From: Thiomicrospira sp. | GTDB taxonomy: Bacteria > Pseudomonadota > Gammaproteobacteria > Thiomicrospirales > Thiomicrospiraceae | Assembly (NCBI RefSeq): GCF_014859555.1 | Contig: NZ_JACUTY010000015.1 | Location: forward strand, 1 to 39,206 | Length of the DNA stretch: 39,206 nt | Direction of reading: 5' to 3' | Shown here: positions 1 to 7,677 of the stretch, piece after piece | Layout of the letters: each line of letters opens with the position of its first letter | Numbering within the stretch: the stretch's first letter is position 1 | The notes under the pieces: model-generated | The model's database searches: none | The model's input: the letters and a program-made list of their open reading frames with translations, nothing else | Told to the model about the DNA's origin: nothing | Program-made: the position numbers and the translations under genes

Positions 1-13
1 AAGTAAATTCATA

Positions 14-41
14 TTTCTTGTATTATCAATCATACAAGAAA
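14..41. promoter_or_regulatory. Inverted-repeat operator candidate upstream of pirin
   Basis: TTTCTTGTAT, an 8-nt spacer, then ATACAAGAAA: perfect 10-bp arms about 40 bp before the pirin start. The size and symmetry fit a dimeric repressor or LysR-type site. Pirin/FMN-reductase operons are often controlled by a redox or quinone-sensing regulator, which may be encoded just left of the window. The regulator's identity is not visible. Confidence 0.5.
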
Positions 42-80
42 AAGTTAAACTTTAGTTGTCAATTAATTAAGGAGACTGAA

Positions 81-776
81 ATGTTACGTTTAAGACCTTC
101 TAACGAGCGCGGCTATGCCGAGCATAGCTGGTTAAAATCCTATCACACGTTTTCATTTTCAAGCTACTTTGATCGTAATCAGATGAACTTTCGAAGTTTG
201 CGTGTGATGAACGAGGATTGGATTGATCCAAGTTCAGGTTTTCCAACCCATCCACACGACAATATGGAAATTATTACCTATGTGATTGAAGGCCGAGTGG
301 CGCATAAAGACAGCATGGGCAATGTGGAAGAAATTCAGCCGGGTGAAATTCAGTGCATGAGTGCCGGCACGGGGATTACTCACAGTGAATTTAATCCGTC
401 AGACACGGATACCACGCATTTATACCAAATTTGGTTAATGCCGGCTGAAAACAATATCAAACCCAGCTACCAGCAAATCCGTTATGATCAGGCCGCGTTG
501 GGTGACTTGGTGTTATTAGCTAGTCAGCAACCGCCTGAGGGCGCGGTGTTTATTAACCAGGACGTGGATTTGTATCGTGCTGAAATGCAGGCCGGTCAAG
601 AGGTGAAATTTGATATTCGCCCAGGTCGTGGGGTGTGGATTCAGCTGGTGAAAGGCGAGTTGGATGTAAATGGCGCAAGCATGCAAACCGGTGATGGCTT
701 GGCGGTTGAAGATGAAGCAGGCCTGGTGATAACCACCGATTCGCACGCCGAATTCTTATTGTATGATTTATGTTAA
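81..776 (+). CDS. Pirin family protein (cupin, quercetinase-type)
   Basis: 231-aa bicupin of the YhhW/pirin family, a cytoplasmic metal-dependent protein; several members have quercetin dioxygenase activity in vitro, but physiological substrates are generally unknown. The four metal ligands of the family are present: His57 and His59 (THPHDN), His101 and Glu103 (THSEF). The start is ATG 81 because TAAGGAG lies 7-12 bases upstream; the in-frame TTG at 18 would put the operator inside the gene. It is followed after 25 bp by an FMN reductase, so the two probably form an oxidative or quinone-stress operon, as such pairs do elsewhere. Confidence 0.9.
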   Translation: MLRLRPSNERGYAEHSWLKSYHTFSFSSYFDRNQMNFRSLRVMNEDWIDPSSGFPTHPHDNMEIITYVIEGRVAHKDSMGNVEEIQPGEIQCMSAGTGITHSEFNPSDTDTTHLYQIWLMPAENNIKPSYQQIRYDQAALGDLVLLASQQPPEGAVFINQDVDLYRAEMQAGQEVKFDIRPGRGVWIQLVKGELDVNGASMQTGDGLAVEDEAGLVITTDSHAEFLLYDLC

Positions 777-801
777 CTAACTACGATTTTAAGGGAAAAA
801 T

Positions 802-1335
802 ATGAAGTTTTTAGCGATAAGTGGCAGTGTGCGTAAGGGTTCTTTAAACACCTCATTATTACGTGCCGCGGCCGAGTTAGTGCCGGAAGATGTGACGATG
901 GATATTCGCACGTTGCAGGGTATTGAGTTATTGGATCCGAACACCTTGGAAAATGGCTTCCCAGATTTAATTAACAAGTTGGCGCTGGAAGTTAAGCAAG
1001 CCGATGCGTTAGTGCTGGCTTCGCCTGAGTTTAATTATTCGGTGACGGCCGCGATGAAAAACGTGATTGACTGGTTGTCGATTCACCCAGAAAAGCCGCT
1101 TAAAAATAAGCCCACCGCCATGATGAGTGCAAGCCCAAGTGGTTTAGGTGGCGCACGTGCGCAGTATCAATTGCGTCAAATGTTGATTTATCCAGATGTA
1201 AAAGTGTTGGCGGTACCAGAGGTAATGGTGGGTAATGCATTTGAGCGTTTTACGGCTCAAGGTGAACTCACCGATGACAACACCAAAGCCTTGATCAAAC
1301 AACAAATGCAGGTGTTAAAAGATATGTGTGCTTAA
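802..1335 (+). CDS. NADPH-dependent FMN reductase (flavodoxin-like)
   Basis: 177-aa cytoplasmic flavoprotein of the NADPH-dependent FMN reductase / chromate-quinone reductase family. The N-terminal phosphate-binding loop reads ISGSVRKGSLNTSLL and the flavin-contact motif ASPEFNYSVTAAMKNVIDW is intact. The likely role is two-electron reduction of quinones or FMN with NADPH. It sits 25 bp after pirin on the same strand with AGGGAAAAAT before the ATG, and a strong terminator follows, closing a two-gene unit. The substrate cannot be told from sequence. Confidence 0.9.
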   Translation: MKFLAISGSVRKGSLNTSLLRAAAELVPEDVTMDIRTLQGIELLDPNTLENGFPDLINKLALEVKQADALVLASPEFNYSVTAAMKNVIDWLSIHPEKPLKNKPTAMMSASPSGLGGARAQYQLRQMLIYPDVKVLAVPEVMVGNAFERFTAQGELTDDNTKALIKQQMQVLKDMCA

Positions 1336-1370
1336 GCTTTATTTAAAGATTCAAGCGTTACTTCAGTTTT

Positions 1371-1401
1371 AACCCGTCCTTCAAACCGGCGGGTTTTTTT
1401 T
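1371..1401 (+). terminator. Rho-independent terminator
   Basis: Stem AACCCG (1371-1376) with CGGGTT (1390-1395) followed by a run of eight T (1394-1401), 35 bp after the FMN reductase stop. Confidence 0.8.
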
Positions 1402-1472
1402 ATCTCCGTTATAGCAAATCGGCAGCCCGTATATAAAGGTGATAAAATTCATCGCTTATGTTAGGTCTAAAC

Positions 1473-1484
1473 ACCAGGCCTGGT
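1473..1484. repeat. ACCAGGCCTGGT palindrome, intergenic copy
   Basis: One of 19 CCAGGCCTGG copies. Here symmetry extends to 14 bp (1472-1485). It lies between the FMN reductase terminator and the acyltransferase start, one of only two copies outside genes. Confidence 0.9.
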
Positions 1485-1508
1485 GGTTAAGTTAAGCGGG
1501 AGATAAGG

Positions 1509-2732
1509 GTGGCGTTTTGGCAAATTAAGTCGGATTTTTCACAGGTGATGAACGCCAGTGACCATGAGCATTCTGCCATTGATGGCTTACGTGCTTTAGC
1601 GATTTTAATGGTGATCGCATTTCACGCTTTGTACATTGCGCATGTGGTGCTGGATAAACAAGCGTTTGTCGATCTGGTGGTCAACCTGCCATTTGGCCTG
1701 GGTTTAATGATTAGTTTTGATAAAGCCGTAGATGGTTTTTTTGTGATTTCGGGGTTTTTGCTCGCGAGCTCGTTATTACAGTCACAACAACGCGGACAAA
1801 CATTGGATTTTTGGCGTTTTTACCGTAAACGTTTATATCGTATTTTGCCGTTGTTTTTTATTGCGTTGGCGCTTTATGCGTCGGTGGCTTGGAAAGGCGA
1901 TTGGTATAGTCTGTTACTCAATTTGTTTTTTATGGAAAACAATTTTCCTGAGGCGACTAAGCTGATTCCGGTTGGTTGGTCACTGGCGATCGAAATGCAA
2001 TTTTATTTATTACTGCCGATTCTGTTAGTGTTGAGCGGGCGTTTTTTACCGCAAGTCTTGCTGTTTTTATTAGCGCTCGCCTTGCTGATTAAGTTTTGGG
2101 TTATTTTTTCTGACCCTAATCTACACCAAGTATCGGTACTGGCTTTTTTATCTGCTCAAGTACACCCGGCTATTTTATTAGATCAGGTGTATTATCCGAC
2201 CTGGATGCGTTTTGATCCGTTAATTATGGGGGTATTGGCGGCCTGGTTTTGGGTGTATGCCCGTCCACAACTGCAACAGTATAAAAGCCGATTATTTCAT
2301 TTAGGTTGGCTATTAGTGGTGGTGAGTTTTGTCTATCCTGACCATCGTCAAGTCGAGGTGGTTTACCCAATTTTAAATGGTTTGGGTATGGCCTTGCACC
2401 GTCCGGCGTTTGCATTAGGCATTAGCTTTTTATTACTGGCCTTGTTATTACCGAATAGTGGTGGAGTGTTGCAAGGTTTAAAACGTGGGTTGTCGGTGCG
2501 TTTTTGGCGTTCTTGGAGTGAGATGGTGTTTCCGCTGTATTTATTCCATTTTCCGATGTTGGCGATTGCAGCGGTCGCCGTCTTTGGCACCACGGATCCG
2601 AAAGCCGTTAGCCAAGTGCATTATTGGCAAGTTGGTTTAATCTTTGTGTTGGGTGCGGTGTTGACCTGGTTGTTTAGTTTGGTGCTGCACCTGTTGGTGG
2701 AAAAACCCTTCCATCGCTATGGCCGCGCTTAA
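1509..2732 (+). CDS. Acyltransferase 3 family membrane protein (OafA/YrhL-like)
   Basis: 407-aa polytopic inner-membrane acyltransferase that would O-acetylate or acylate an envelope glycan such as O-antigen or exopolysaccharide. Family signatures: IDGLRALAILMVIAFHA near residues 24-40 with the conserved catalytic-type His, FFVISGFLLA near 77-86, and the basic stretch YRKRLYRILPLFF near 106-118; about ten hydrophobic helices follow. GTG 1509 is chosen because GGGAG lies 8-12 bases upstream; ATG 1548 is the alternative and would still retain the domain. It stands alone, and no glycan genes are nearby to suggest the acceptor. Confidence 0.85.
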   Translation: MAFWQIKSDFSQVMNASDHEHSAIDGLRALAILMVIAFHALYIAHVVLDKQAFVDLVVNLPFGLGLMISFDKAVDGFFVISGFLLASSLLQSQQRGQTLDFWRFYRKRLYRILPLFFIALALYASVAWKGDWYSLLLNLFFMENNFPEATKLIPVGWSLAIEMQFYLLLPILLVLSGRFLPQVLLFLLALALLIKFWVIFSDPNLHQVSVLAFLSAQVHPAILLDQVYYPTWMRFDPLIMGVLAAWFWVYARPQLQQYKSRLFHLGWLLVVVSFVYPDHRQVEVVYPILNGLGMALHRPAFALGISFLLLALLLPNSGGVLQGLKRGLSVRFWRSWSEMVFPLYLFHFPMLAIAAVAVFGTTDPKAVSQVHYWQVGLIFVLGAVLTWLFSLVLHLLVEKPFHRYGRA

Positions 2733-2754
2733 GCAGCCACTCACCCGAAGTTGG

Positions 2755-3903
2755 TTAAGCGTATTTACGCTGAAATTGCGTGACCTTTTGCATATAACGG
2801 CGGGTTTCTTCGTAAGGTAGGTTTTTGACCAACTGCTGGTAAACCTGATTTGGGCTAAGTTGGTTAATCCGATCAAACGCCTTGCTTCGATCCGCATCAA
2901 ACGCTTTCAGCACGTTTCCGCTGCCAGTGTTGTAACCGGCAATCACACAATATTCACGAGATTGCGGATGCGTCACTCGCACCAAATAACGATCATTTAA
3001 TATCGACAAATAACCCACGCCCATTCGAATATTGTTTTTGGGCACAAACAAATAGTCTTTGGTTGGCGTGCCAGGTTTGTTGTAGACCAGCTGGTGCGCA
3101 TCACGCCCAGCTGAACTCGGCACAATTTGCATCAAACCATAGGCTGGAATATGGCTGATCGCATAGGGGTTAAAACTACTTTCGGCTTCCATAATGGCAT
3201 ACACCAACGAGGTTTTAACCTTATAACGTCGAGCATTTTCGGTAACATAAGCCGCGTATTTGTTTTGTGAATCGGTTTGGTGATCTTTCACCATGTTGAA
3301 GCTCACAAAATGGCGGGTTTTTTTATTGTAGCGGTCATGCTGATAGGCGGTGCGCATTAAATATTTTGCATATTGTTGGGCGCGCCAAGCATAACGCACG
3401 GGTTGGCCTTGGTGATCTAATACCAGGTTTAACAAAAACGGTTCACCATTCGGTGTGACATCTTTGTCGGTTAGCAGTTCAACCTTGCTGGGGTCGTCTG
3501 GGGTTAATAAGGTGGCAATAATCGCTTGTTCCAGTTTGGCTTTGGAATCGACCGAATCGACGGTTTCAACCCGAATCAAACCGGTTTCAAAGTTAACAAT
3601 CGCCCGGCTTTGATATTCGTCGGTATATTTAATATATTCGCGCTGGCTGGCGACCTTTTCATCACCCCATTCTTTTAGTAAGCGTTCGGTTAATTCTTCG
3701 AACTGTTTGCGAACCAATTGATCTAAAACCGGAATGCCAGTGGTAGGGAGCTGATCGGTCAGGGCTTTACTAACCTCACCTTTGGTTAGGTTTTGGCCGG
3801 CTTGAATCGAGCGTCTGACTTCGTTGGGTGTGCAACCGATTAAACCGACCAGCGGCCCGGCGGCAAGTAATTGGAGGAGTTGGCGTCTTTTCATGGTTTG
3901 CAT
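2755..3903 (-). CDS. mltC: Membrane-bound lytic murein transglycosylase C-like lipoprotein
   Basis: 382-aa outer-membrane-type lipoprotein that cleaves the MurNAc-GlcNAc bond of peptidoglycan with 1,6-anhydro formation. The signal peptide ends in a lipobox LIGC with Cys24. An MltC-type N-terminal domain (about 85-200, including YQSRAIVNFETGLIRVETV) precedes the SLT domain (about 215-380). The catalytic Glu is Glu241 in EAESSFNPYA, followed by YGLMQIVPSSAGRD and YNTGSGNV, all typical. Start could be Met1 or Met4; neither has a clear ribosome site. It converges with the acyltransferase gene 22 bp away. Confidence 0.88.
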   Translation of the reverse strand: MQTMKRRQLLQLLAAGPLVGLIGCTPNEVRRSIQAGQNLTKGEVSKALTDQLPTTGIPVLDQLVRKQFEELTERLLKEWGDEKVASQREYIKYTDEYQSRAIVNFETGLIRVETVDSVDSKAKLEQAIIATLLTPDDPSKVELLTDKDVTPNGEPFLLNLVLDHQGQPVRYAWRAQQYAKYLMRTAYQHDRYNKKTRHFVSFNMVKDHQTDSQNKYAAYVTENARRYKVKTSLVYAIMEAESSFNPYAISHIPAYGLMQIVPSSAGRDAHQLVYNKPGTPTKDYLFVPKNNIRMGVGYLSILNDRYLVRVTHPQSREYCVIAGYNTGSGNVLKAFDADRSKAFDRINQLSPNQVYQQLVKNLPYEETRRYMQKVTQFQRKYA

Positions 3904-3995
3904 TATAGCTAAACACCATGTGTGTCACCAACTTTGTTAAATAATGTGGGTGGTTAGCTCAAGTAATATCCATGCGCTAAATAGCAGTTATCCGC

Positions 3996-4001
3996 TATAA
4001 T
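3996..4001 (+). promoter_or_regulatory. Possible -10 hexamer TATAAT very close to a start codon
   Basis: TATAAT at 3996-4001 is only 8 bp from the ATG of the His-rich protein, so if used the mRNA would be almost leaderless. No good -35 is visible. The surrounding GTTATCCGCTATAATC is weakly dyadic (TTAT-N5-ATAA) and may instead be a regulator site. Confidence 0.25.
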
Positions 4002-4009
4002 CGTCGATT

Positions 4010-4372
4010 ATGAAATCTTACCGCTTTAGCCTATTTCTCATTTTAAGTCTGTTGTTTGTACAGACACTCAGCATAACGCATGCCGTGGCGCATCCGTTTC
4101 ATGCCGATGCCGCACAGGCCGATTCGGCGGCGCATTCGCATGCTGTTTTTGAAATAGCGCAAGCCAGTCACTCACATGACCAAACCGGAATCGACGATTG
4201 GGTTTGTGAGTTGTTTGACAGTGTGCCCAATACCGCACTCGAAAATAAAACCAACTCTAGTTGGTTAATGGCTGAAGCATTAGCACCAGGCCTGGTGGTC
4301 CCATTTACAGTTTTAATCCCGCCAACACTCTACCCTTCCAACTGGAGTCGTGCACCGCCTATCCTTAATTAA
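4010..4372 (+). CDS. Small His-rich secreted protein, probably metal-related
   Basis: 120-aa protein that I do not recognise. A clear signal peptide (residues 1 to about 27, ending THAVA) is followed by a His-rich stretch with HPFH, HSH and HSHD, then a hydrophobic Pro-rich C-terminus (LIPPTLYP). The His cluster suggests binding of Zn or another transition metal in the periplasm. It is 39 bp before a TonB-dependent receptor and probably co-transcribed, which supports a metal-uptake link (inference). A copy of the CCAGGCCTGG palindrome encodes its Ala-Pro-Gly-Leu-Val segment. Confidence 0.65.
   Translation: MKSYRFSLFLILSLLFVQTLSITHAVAHPFHADAAQADSAAHSHAVFEIAQASHSHDQTGIDDWVCELFDSVPNTALENKTNSSWLMAEALAPGLVVPFTVLIPPTLYPSNWSRAPPILN
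4285..4296. repeat. ACCAGGCCTGGT palindrome in the His-rich gene
   Basis: Exact 12-mer; read in the Pro-Gly-Leu frame (APGLVV). Confidence 0.9.
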
Positions 4373-4402
4373 TTTGATCAAATTATTTGTCTATTAATTA
4401 AG
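4364..4402. repeat. Inverted repeat reaching the receptor's ribosome site
   Basis: CTTAATTAAT (4364-4373) and ATTAATTAAG (4393-4402) are perfect 10-bp inverted arms, and the 14-bp palindrome AATTTGATCAAATT (4371-4384) overlaps the left arm. In mRNA the right arm ends inside the AAGGAG ribosome site of the TonB receptor, so the hairpin could limit translation. Confidence 0.5.
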
Positions 4403-4403
4403 G

Positions 4404-4419
4404 AGTTTCACGTGAAACA
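4404..4419. promoter_or_regulatory. parS: parS site (ParB binding)
   Basis: AGTTTCACGTGAAACA matches the bacterial parS consensus TGTTTCACGTGAAACA at 15 of 16 positions with the 14-bp core perfect. It spans the GTG start codon of the TonB receptor. Chromosomal parS sites cluster around oriC and are loaded by ParB for segregation. Confidence 0.85.
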
Positions 4420-6574
4420 TACAAGTTTACGTTTGGCCGTGCTTGCGGCTTTGGGTGTGAGTGCCCCCATTTTGGCGGCCGATTTGTCGGCTATTGTTAT
4501 TTCAGCCTCCCCGATTCACTCTCATGAAGTCTTTGAAGTACCGACCCAGGTTGATAGTTTGTCCGGTGATGAAAAATCTGAGCGTGATAGCGCATCATTG
4601 GGTGAGTTGTTAGAGGCTTTTCCGGGGGTTAATAATCAGTCAACCGGAGGCGCGGTTGGCAAGCCGGTGATCCGTGGTTTGACGGGTGAGCGAACTAAAG
4701 TGTTGTCAAATGGTAATACGTTGGATTATCAAGCTTATGGTGAACGCCATGGGCCAACTCTCGATCCTTATTTATATGACCGAGTGGAAGTGATTCGGGG
4801 TGCTCAAGGGGTGCTGTATGGCAGCGAAGCCATGGGGGGTGTGGTGAGTTTACATTCACCAGAGATTCCTTATGCACCACCTGGAGAAACACATCAGGAA
4901 GGTGAATTGGCGACGGAATTCCAGCCCAACAACCAGGCCTGGATGGCGGGTGCAAAAGCTGGAATCGCATCAGATAAATTAGGCTTAACCTTTGGCTTAG
5001 TTCAGCGTTCGGCGGATAATTTTCGCTCGGCTAACTCAAGCGCAGCGGACGAACCTGCACCGGGCGATAACCCAAGCTCTAAACCCCTCGTTACTGGTGA
5101 AACGCCCTATACCAATTATGAAAACCAAGCGGTCAATATTGGGCTGGGCTACCAGGCCGACTGGGGTAATGTCGAAGCGCGTTATAGTCAATGGCAGGGT
5201 AAACAAAACTTTTTATTGGTGCATGAAGAAGCGACAGGCTATGATTTGGAAGGTTCTGGTCAACAAATGCAGCATGACGAATTTCAATTAAAAGCTGAGG
5301 TGGCGCTTAACCAGGCCTGGTTGTTCAAGCCGAGCTGGACACGTTCTTACAACACCCGCGAAGAAAGTCATGATGAGCCGTTTGAAACCATGGCCGAACA
5401 CAAGGGTACCGATCATTATCTCGATCTAAGAGTTAAACGCGATGATGTAAAGCTTGGCCTAGTTCATCCTAAAGTTGGCGCGTTTGAAGGCGAAGTTGGG
5501 ATTGAATTAATGGATAAAACCCAAACTCTAAAATCGGGCCATTTGGCACCCAGCGCCAAAGAAACACGACATGCGGTATACCTATTTGAAGAAGCCGATT
5601 ACGACCGTTGGTTGGTGCAATGGGGCGCGCGATATGACGTGCATAAAATCAAAGCCGGAATGGGGCTCGATAATGAACATTTCTGGGATGATATGGCCAT
5701 CTATGCTGATTCCAGCAATGAACGCCAGTTTTCGGTATTGACTGGTGCGTTGGGGGCGACTTATCGTTTCAATGAGCGTTGGAAGTTGGCGGCGAATTTG
5801 GGCCAAGGTTTCCGTGCGCCAAGTGTGTTTGAGTTATTTGCCGGTGGGACGCATAGTGGAGTCGATGCATTTCAACGCGGTAATCCAGACTTAAAAGCCG
5901 AAACTTCGTTAAATACAGACCTTTCGTTGCGTTGGCAGGCCGAGCAAAGTGCGATGAATATGACCGCTTATCAAAACAGCATTGATAATTATATATATTT
6001 AGAACGTACCGGGTTTGAAGTGGATGCAGAAGGTGACCGTTTAGCGGATTGCAATACGGTAACTTGTTATGACGAAATGCAAGCCGAGCAAACCAATGCC
6101 GTAATGCAAGGTTTAGAGTGGCAGTTAAGCCATCAGTTTAACCAGGCCTGGTCGGTGGACACGGCGTTGGAATTGATTGCGGGTCGTGATACGTCAAATA
6201 AGCGCGATTTACCCTTGTTGCCAGCCAACAATTTGCGACTGAATGTGCATTATGTTTTAGCACCTGTTGGTCAGTTACAAAACCAGCGCCTAAGTGTTGG
6301 TTTTAAAGCCGTAGCCGACAGAAAAACAGCGGGTGAATTTGAGGCCTTTAGTCAATACGACGATATGCCATTTGGTACCGCTTCCACCGAGGCTTATCAA
6401 CTGTGGAACATGGGTTATCATGCACAAATAAAAATCGATAAAAACCAACTCGATTTAGGGCTCAAGGTGGACAACCTGTTTGACACTGCTTATCGTGACT
6501 TTTTAGATACCTATAAAGGTTATGCGCAAGGCATGGGCCGTAATATCAAACTGAGTGCGCGTTTAGCATTTTAA
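4412..6574 (+). CDS. TonB-dependent outer-membrane receptor, possibly for metal
   Basis: 720-aa TonB-dependent receptor. Signal peptide residues 1-22 (ends ILA-A), TonB box-like region IVISASP near 28-34, plug domain about 45-150 with PGVNNQSTGG and the conserved VEVIRGAQGVLYGSEAMGG, then a 22-strand barrel ending in the terminal aromatic motif KLSARLAF. It imports a substrate across the outer membrane using TonB-ExbBD energy. The plug resembles ZnuD-type receptors, and the His-rich protein upstream also points to Zn or a metal chelate, but the substrate is inferred. Start is GTG 4412 with AAGGAG at 4400-4405. The gene carries three CCAGGCCTGG copies, all read Asn-Gln-Ala-Trp. Confidence 0.88.
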   Translation: MKHTSLRLAVLAALGVSAPILAADLSAIVISASPIHSHEVFEVPTQVDSLSGDEKSERDSASLGELLEAFPGVNNQSTGGAVGKPVIRGLTGERTKVLSNGNTLDYQAYGERHGPTLDPYLYDRVEVIRGAQGVLYGSEAMGGVVSLHSPEIPYAPPGETHQEGELATEFQPNNQAWMAGAKAGIASDKLGLTFGLVQRSADNFRSANSSAADEPAPGDNPSSKPLVTGETPYTNYENQAVNIGLGYQADWGNVEARYSQWQGKQNFLLVHEEATGYDLEGSGQQMQHDEFQLKAEVALNQAWLFKPSWTRSYNTREESHDEPFETMAEHKGTDHYLDLRVKRDDVKLGLVHPKVGAFEGEVGIELMDKTQTLKSGHLAPSAKETRHAVYLFEEADYDRWLVQWGARYDVHKIKAGMGLDNEHFWDDMAIYADSSNERQFSVLTGALGATYRFNERWKLAANLGQGFRAPSVFELFAGGTHSGVDAFQRGNPDLKAETSLNTDLSLRWQAEQSAMNMTAYQNSIDNYIYLERTGFEVDAEGDRLADCNTVTCYDEMQAEQTNAVMQGLEWQLSHQFNQAWSVDTALELIAGRDTSNKRDLPLLPANNLRLNVHYVLAPVGQLQNQRLSVGFKAVADRKTAGEFEAFSQYDDMPFGTASTEAYQLWNMGYHAQIKIDKNQLDLGLKVDNLFDTAYRDFLDTYKGYAQGMGRNIKLSARLAF
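4933..4942. repeat. CCAGGCCTGG palindrome in TonB receptor (copy 1)
   Basis: Exact 10-mer with flanking A...A, so the 12-mer is broken at one end; read Gln-Ala-Trp. Confidence 0.85.
5310..5321. repeat. ACCAGGCCTGGT palindrome in TonB receptor (copy 2)
   Basis: Exact 12-mer; AACCAGGCCTGGTT is symmetric over 14 bp; read Asn-Gln-Ala-Trp. Confidence 0.9.
6141..6152. repeat. ACCAGGCCTGGT palindrome in TonB receptor (copy 3)
   Basis: Exact 12-mer, read Asn-Gln-Ala-Trp. Confidence 0.9.
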
Positions 6575-6585
6575 CCCGTGTTAAC

Positions 6586-6610
6586 AACGCCCACCTGTTT
6601 GGTGGGTGTT
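6586..6610. terminator. Bidirectional terminator hairpin
   Basis: Stem 6586-6595 with 6601-6610 (ten pairs including one G-U; core CCCACC/GGTGGG) and loop TGTTT, followed by TCTGTTT. It lies between the convergent receptor and nuclease genes. Confidence 0.7.
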
Positions 6611-6620
6611 TCTGTTTAAA

Positions 6621-7586
6621 TCAATATCGTGCACTTTGAGTCGCGATTCTTTCGTTAAAGTCCCAAGACTGGGGGTCTATTAAGGTTTCAACATAGGCTT
6701 CGACACCATCATCTAACTCATGTAGAAAATCCAAACCGGTTTGTTCTTCAATATCTCGAATACTCACTAAAAACTGACTTAAATCTTCATTGCCTTGTGC
6801 GGTTTGTGGCATTACAAAAGCCAACACTTTTGGTGGCTCGCCATTTTTAGACTCCCGTACAAAGATTTTATAAAACCCTTTTGGAATCGCGATGAACTTA
6901 TAACCCGGAAGATGATTGGGTTTGTCATCAAAAATTGGGCCGGTTATCACCGTAAACGGGGCATAGCGGTCAGCAAAATGATTCGCCGAAATTTCTTCTA
7001 AACGCTGCCAAGCGCGACGGTTTAAATTTGGTGCTTGTGGGCTAATGTTGGTCATTAAAAAGGTTTCGAGTTGGGCATTTTGGCCATAACGTGACGCAAT
7101 CACGTGGTTAGGGGCAAGATGGCCACGGTCGTAACCCGTTGCGGTGTAGTCATCGTGATCAATACAAGGCAAAACTAGCCAGCAACGTGTGCTACGCCAG
7201 TCGGACTTAAATTGACTGGGGCGTGGCAATCGTGGACTAGATTCCGCTTTGGGTAAAACTTGATAGGTCACCCAAAGCGGATTACCGAGTTTTTCAGAAT
7301 AGCCGACCATGTAGGCTTCGTTACGAAACACGCGCGTGCTGAAGCGGTCTGTCCAATCGGTGTCGAAATCAATGTCGCGATGTTTAGGCACACCCTCAAA
7401 ACTCATGCTACTGCGCATGACTTTGGATTCAACTGCATACCAAACACTGGCGGCTATTATCCCGACTCCGGCCAATTTGGCATAGGTTTTTAAACGCGAA
7501 GCTTTAGGTTTTGTTGGTTGATTGCTAGTGGTGTAGCCATTGCCGTTATTGCCTTTGCGGCGTCGCCATCTGCGCCATCTTGCCAT
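6621..7586 (-). CDS. Membrane-anchored DNA/RNA non-specific endonuclease
   Basis: 321-aa beta-beta-alpha-metal nuclease of the NUC/EndoG family, cutting DNA and RNA without sequence preference. The N-terminus is very basic (RWRRWRRRKG) with one transmembrane or uncleaved signal segment near 37-52 (LAGVGIIAASVWYAV), so the catalytic domain is probably periplasmic. The catalytic motif DRGH is at 153-156 with His156 as the general base; the Mg-binding Asn is in TNISPQAPNLN (180-189). Family members act in extracellular nutrient recovery, as toxins or in DNA processing during competence; no immunity gene is adjacent, which argues against a toxin role. Confidence 0.88.
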   Translation of the reverse strand: MARWRRWRRRKGNNGNGYTTSNQPTKPKASRLKTYAKLAGVGIIAASVWYAVESKVMRSSMSFEGVPKHRDIDFDTDWTDRFSTRVFRNEAYMVGYSEKLGNPLWVTYQVLPKAESSPRLPRPSQFKSDWRSTRCWLVLPCIDHDDYTATGYDRGHLAPNHVIASRYGQNAQLETFLMTNISPQAPNLNRRAWQRLEEISANHFADRYAPFTVITGPIFDDKPNHLPGYKFIAIPKGFYKIFVRESKNGEPPKVLAFVMPQTAQGNEDLSQFLVSIRDIEEQTGLDFLHELDDGVEAYVETLIDPQSWDFNERIATQSARY

Positions 7587-7677
7587 GCTTTATCTCCGAT
7601 TTAGATGGGGTTATTATACGAGAATCTTTAACGGATTCGATCACTGTTTAACGTGGATGAAAATTTTAAAATTGTGG

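Noticed and set aside
3991-4009. TTATCCGC as a DnaA box marking oriC
   Set aside because: It does not match TTATCCACA well and there is no cluster; oriC itself is not seen here.
6621-7586. Nuclease as a toxin with immunity partner
   Set aside because: No small immunity-like gene adjoins it and it has a plain membrane anchor without toxin-delivery domains.
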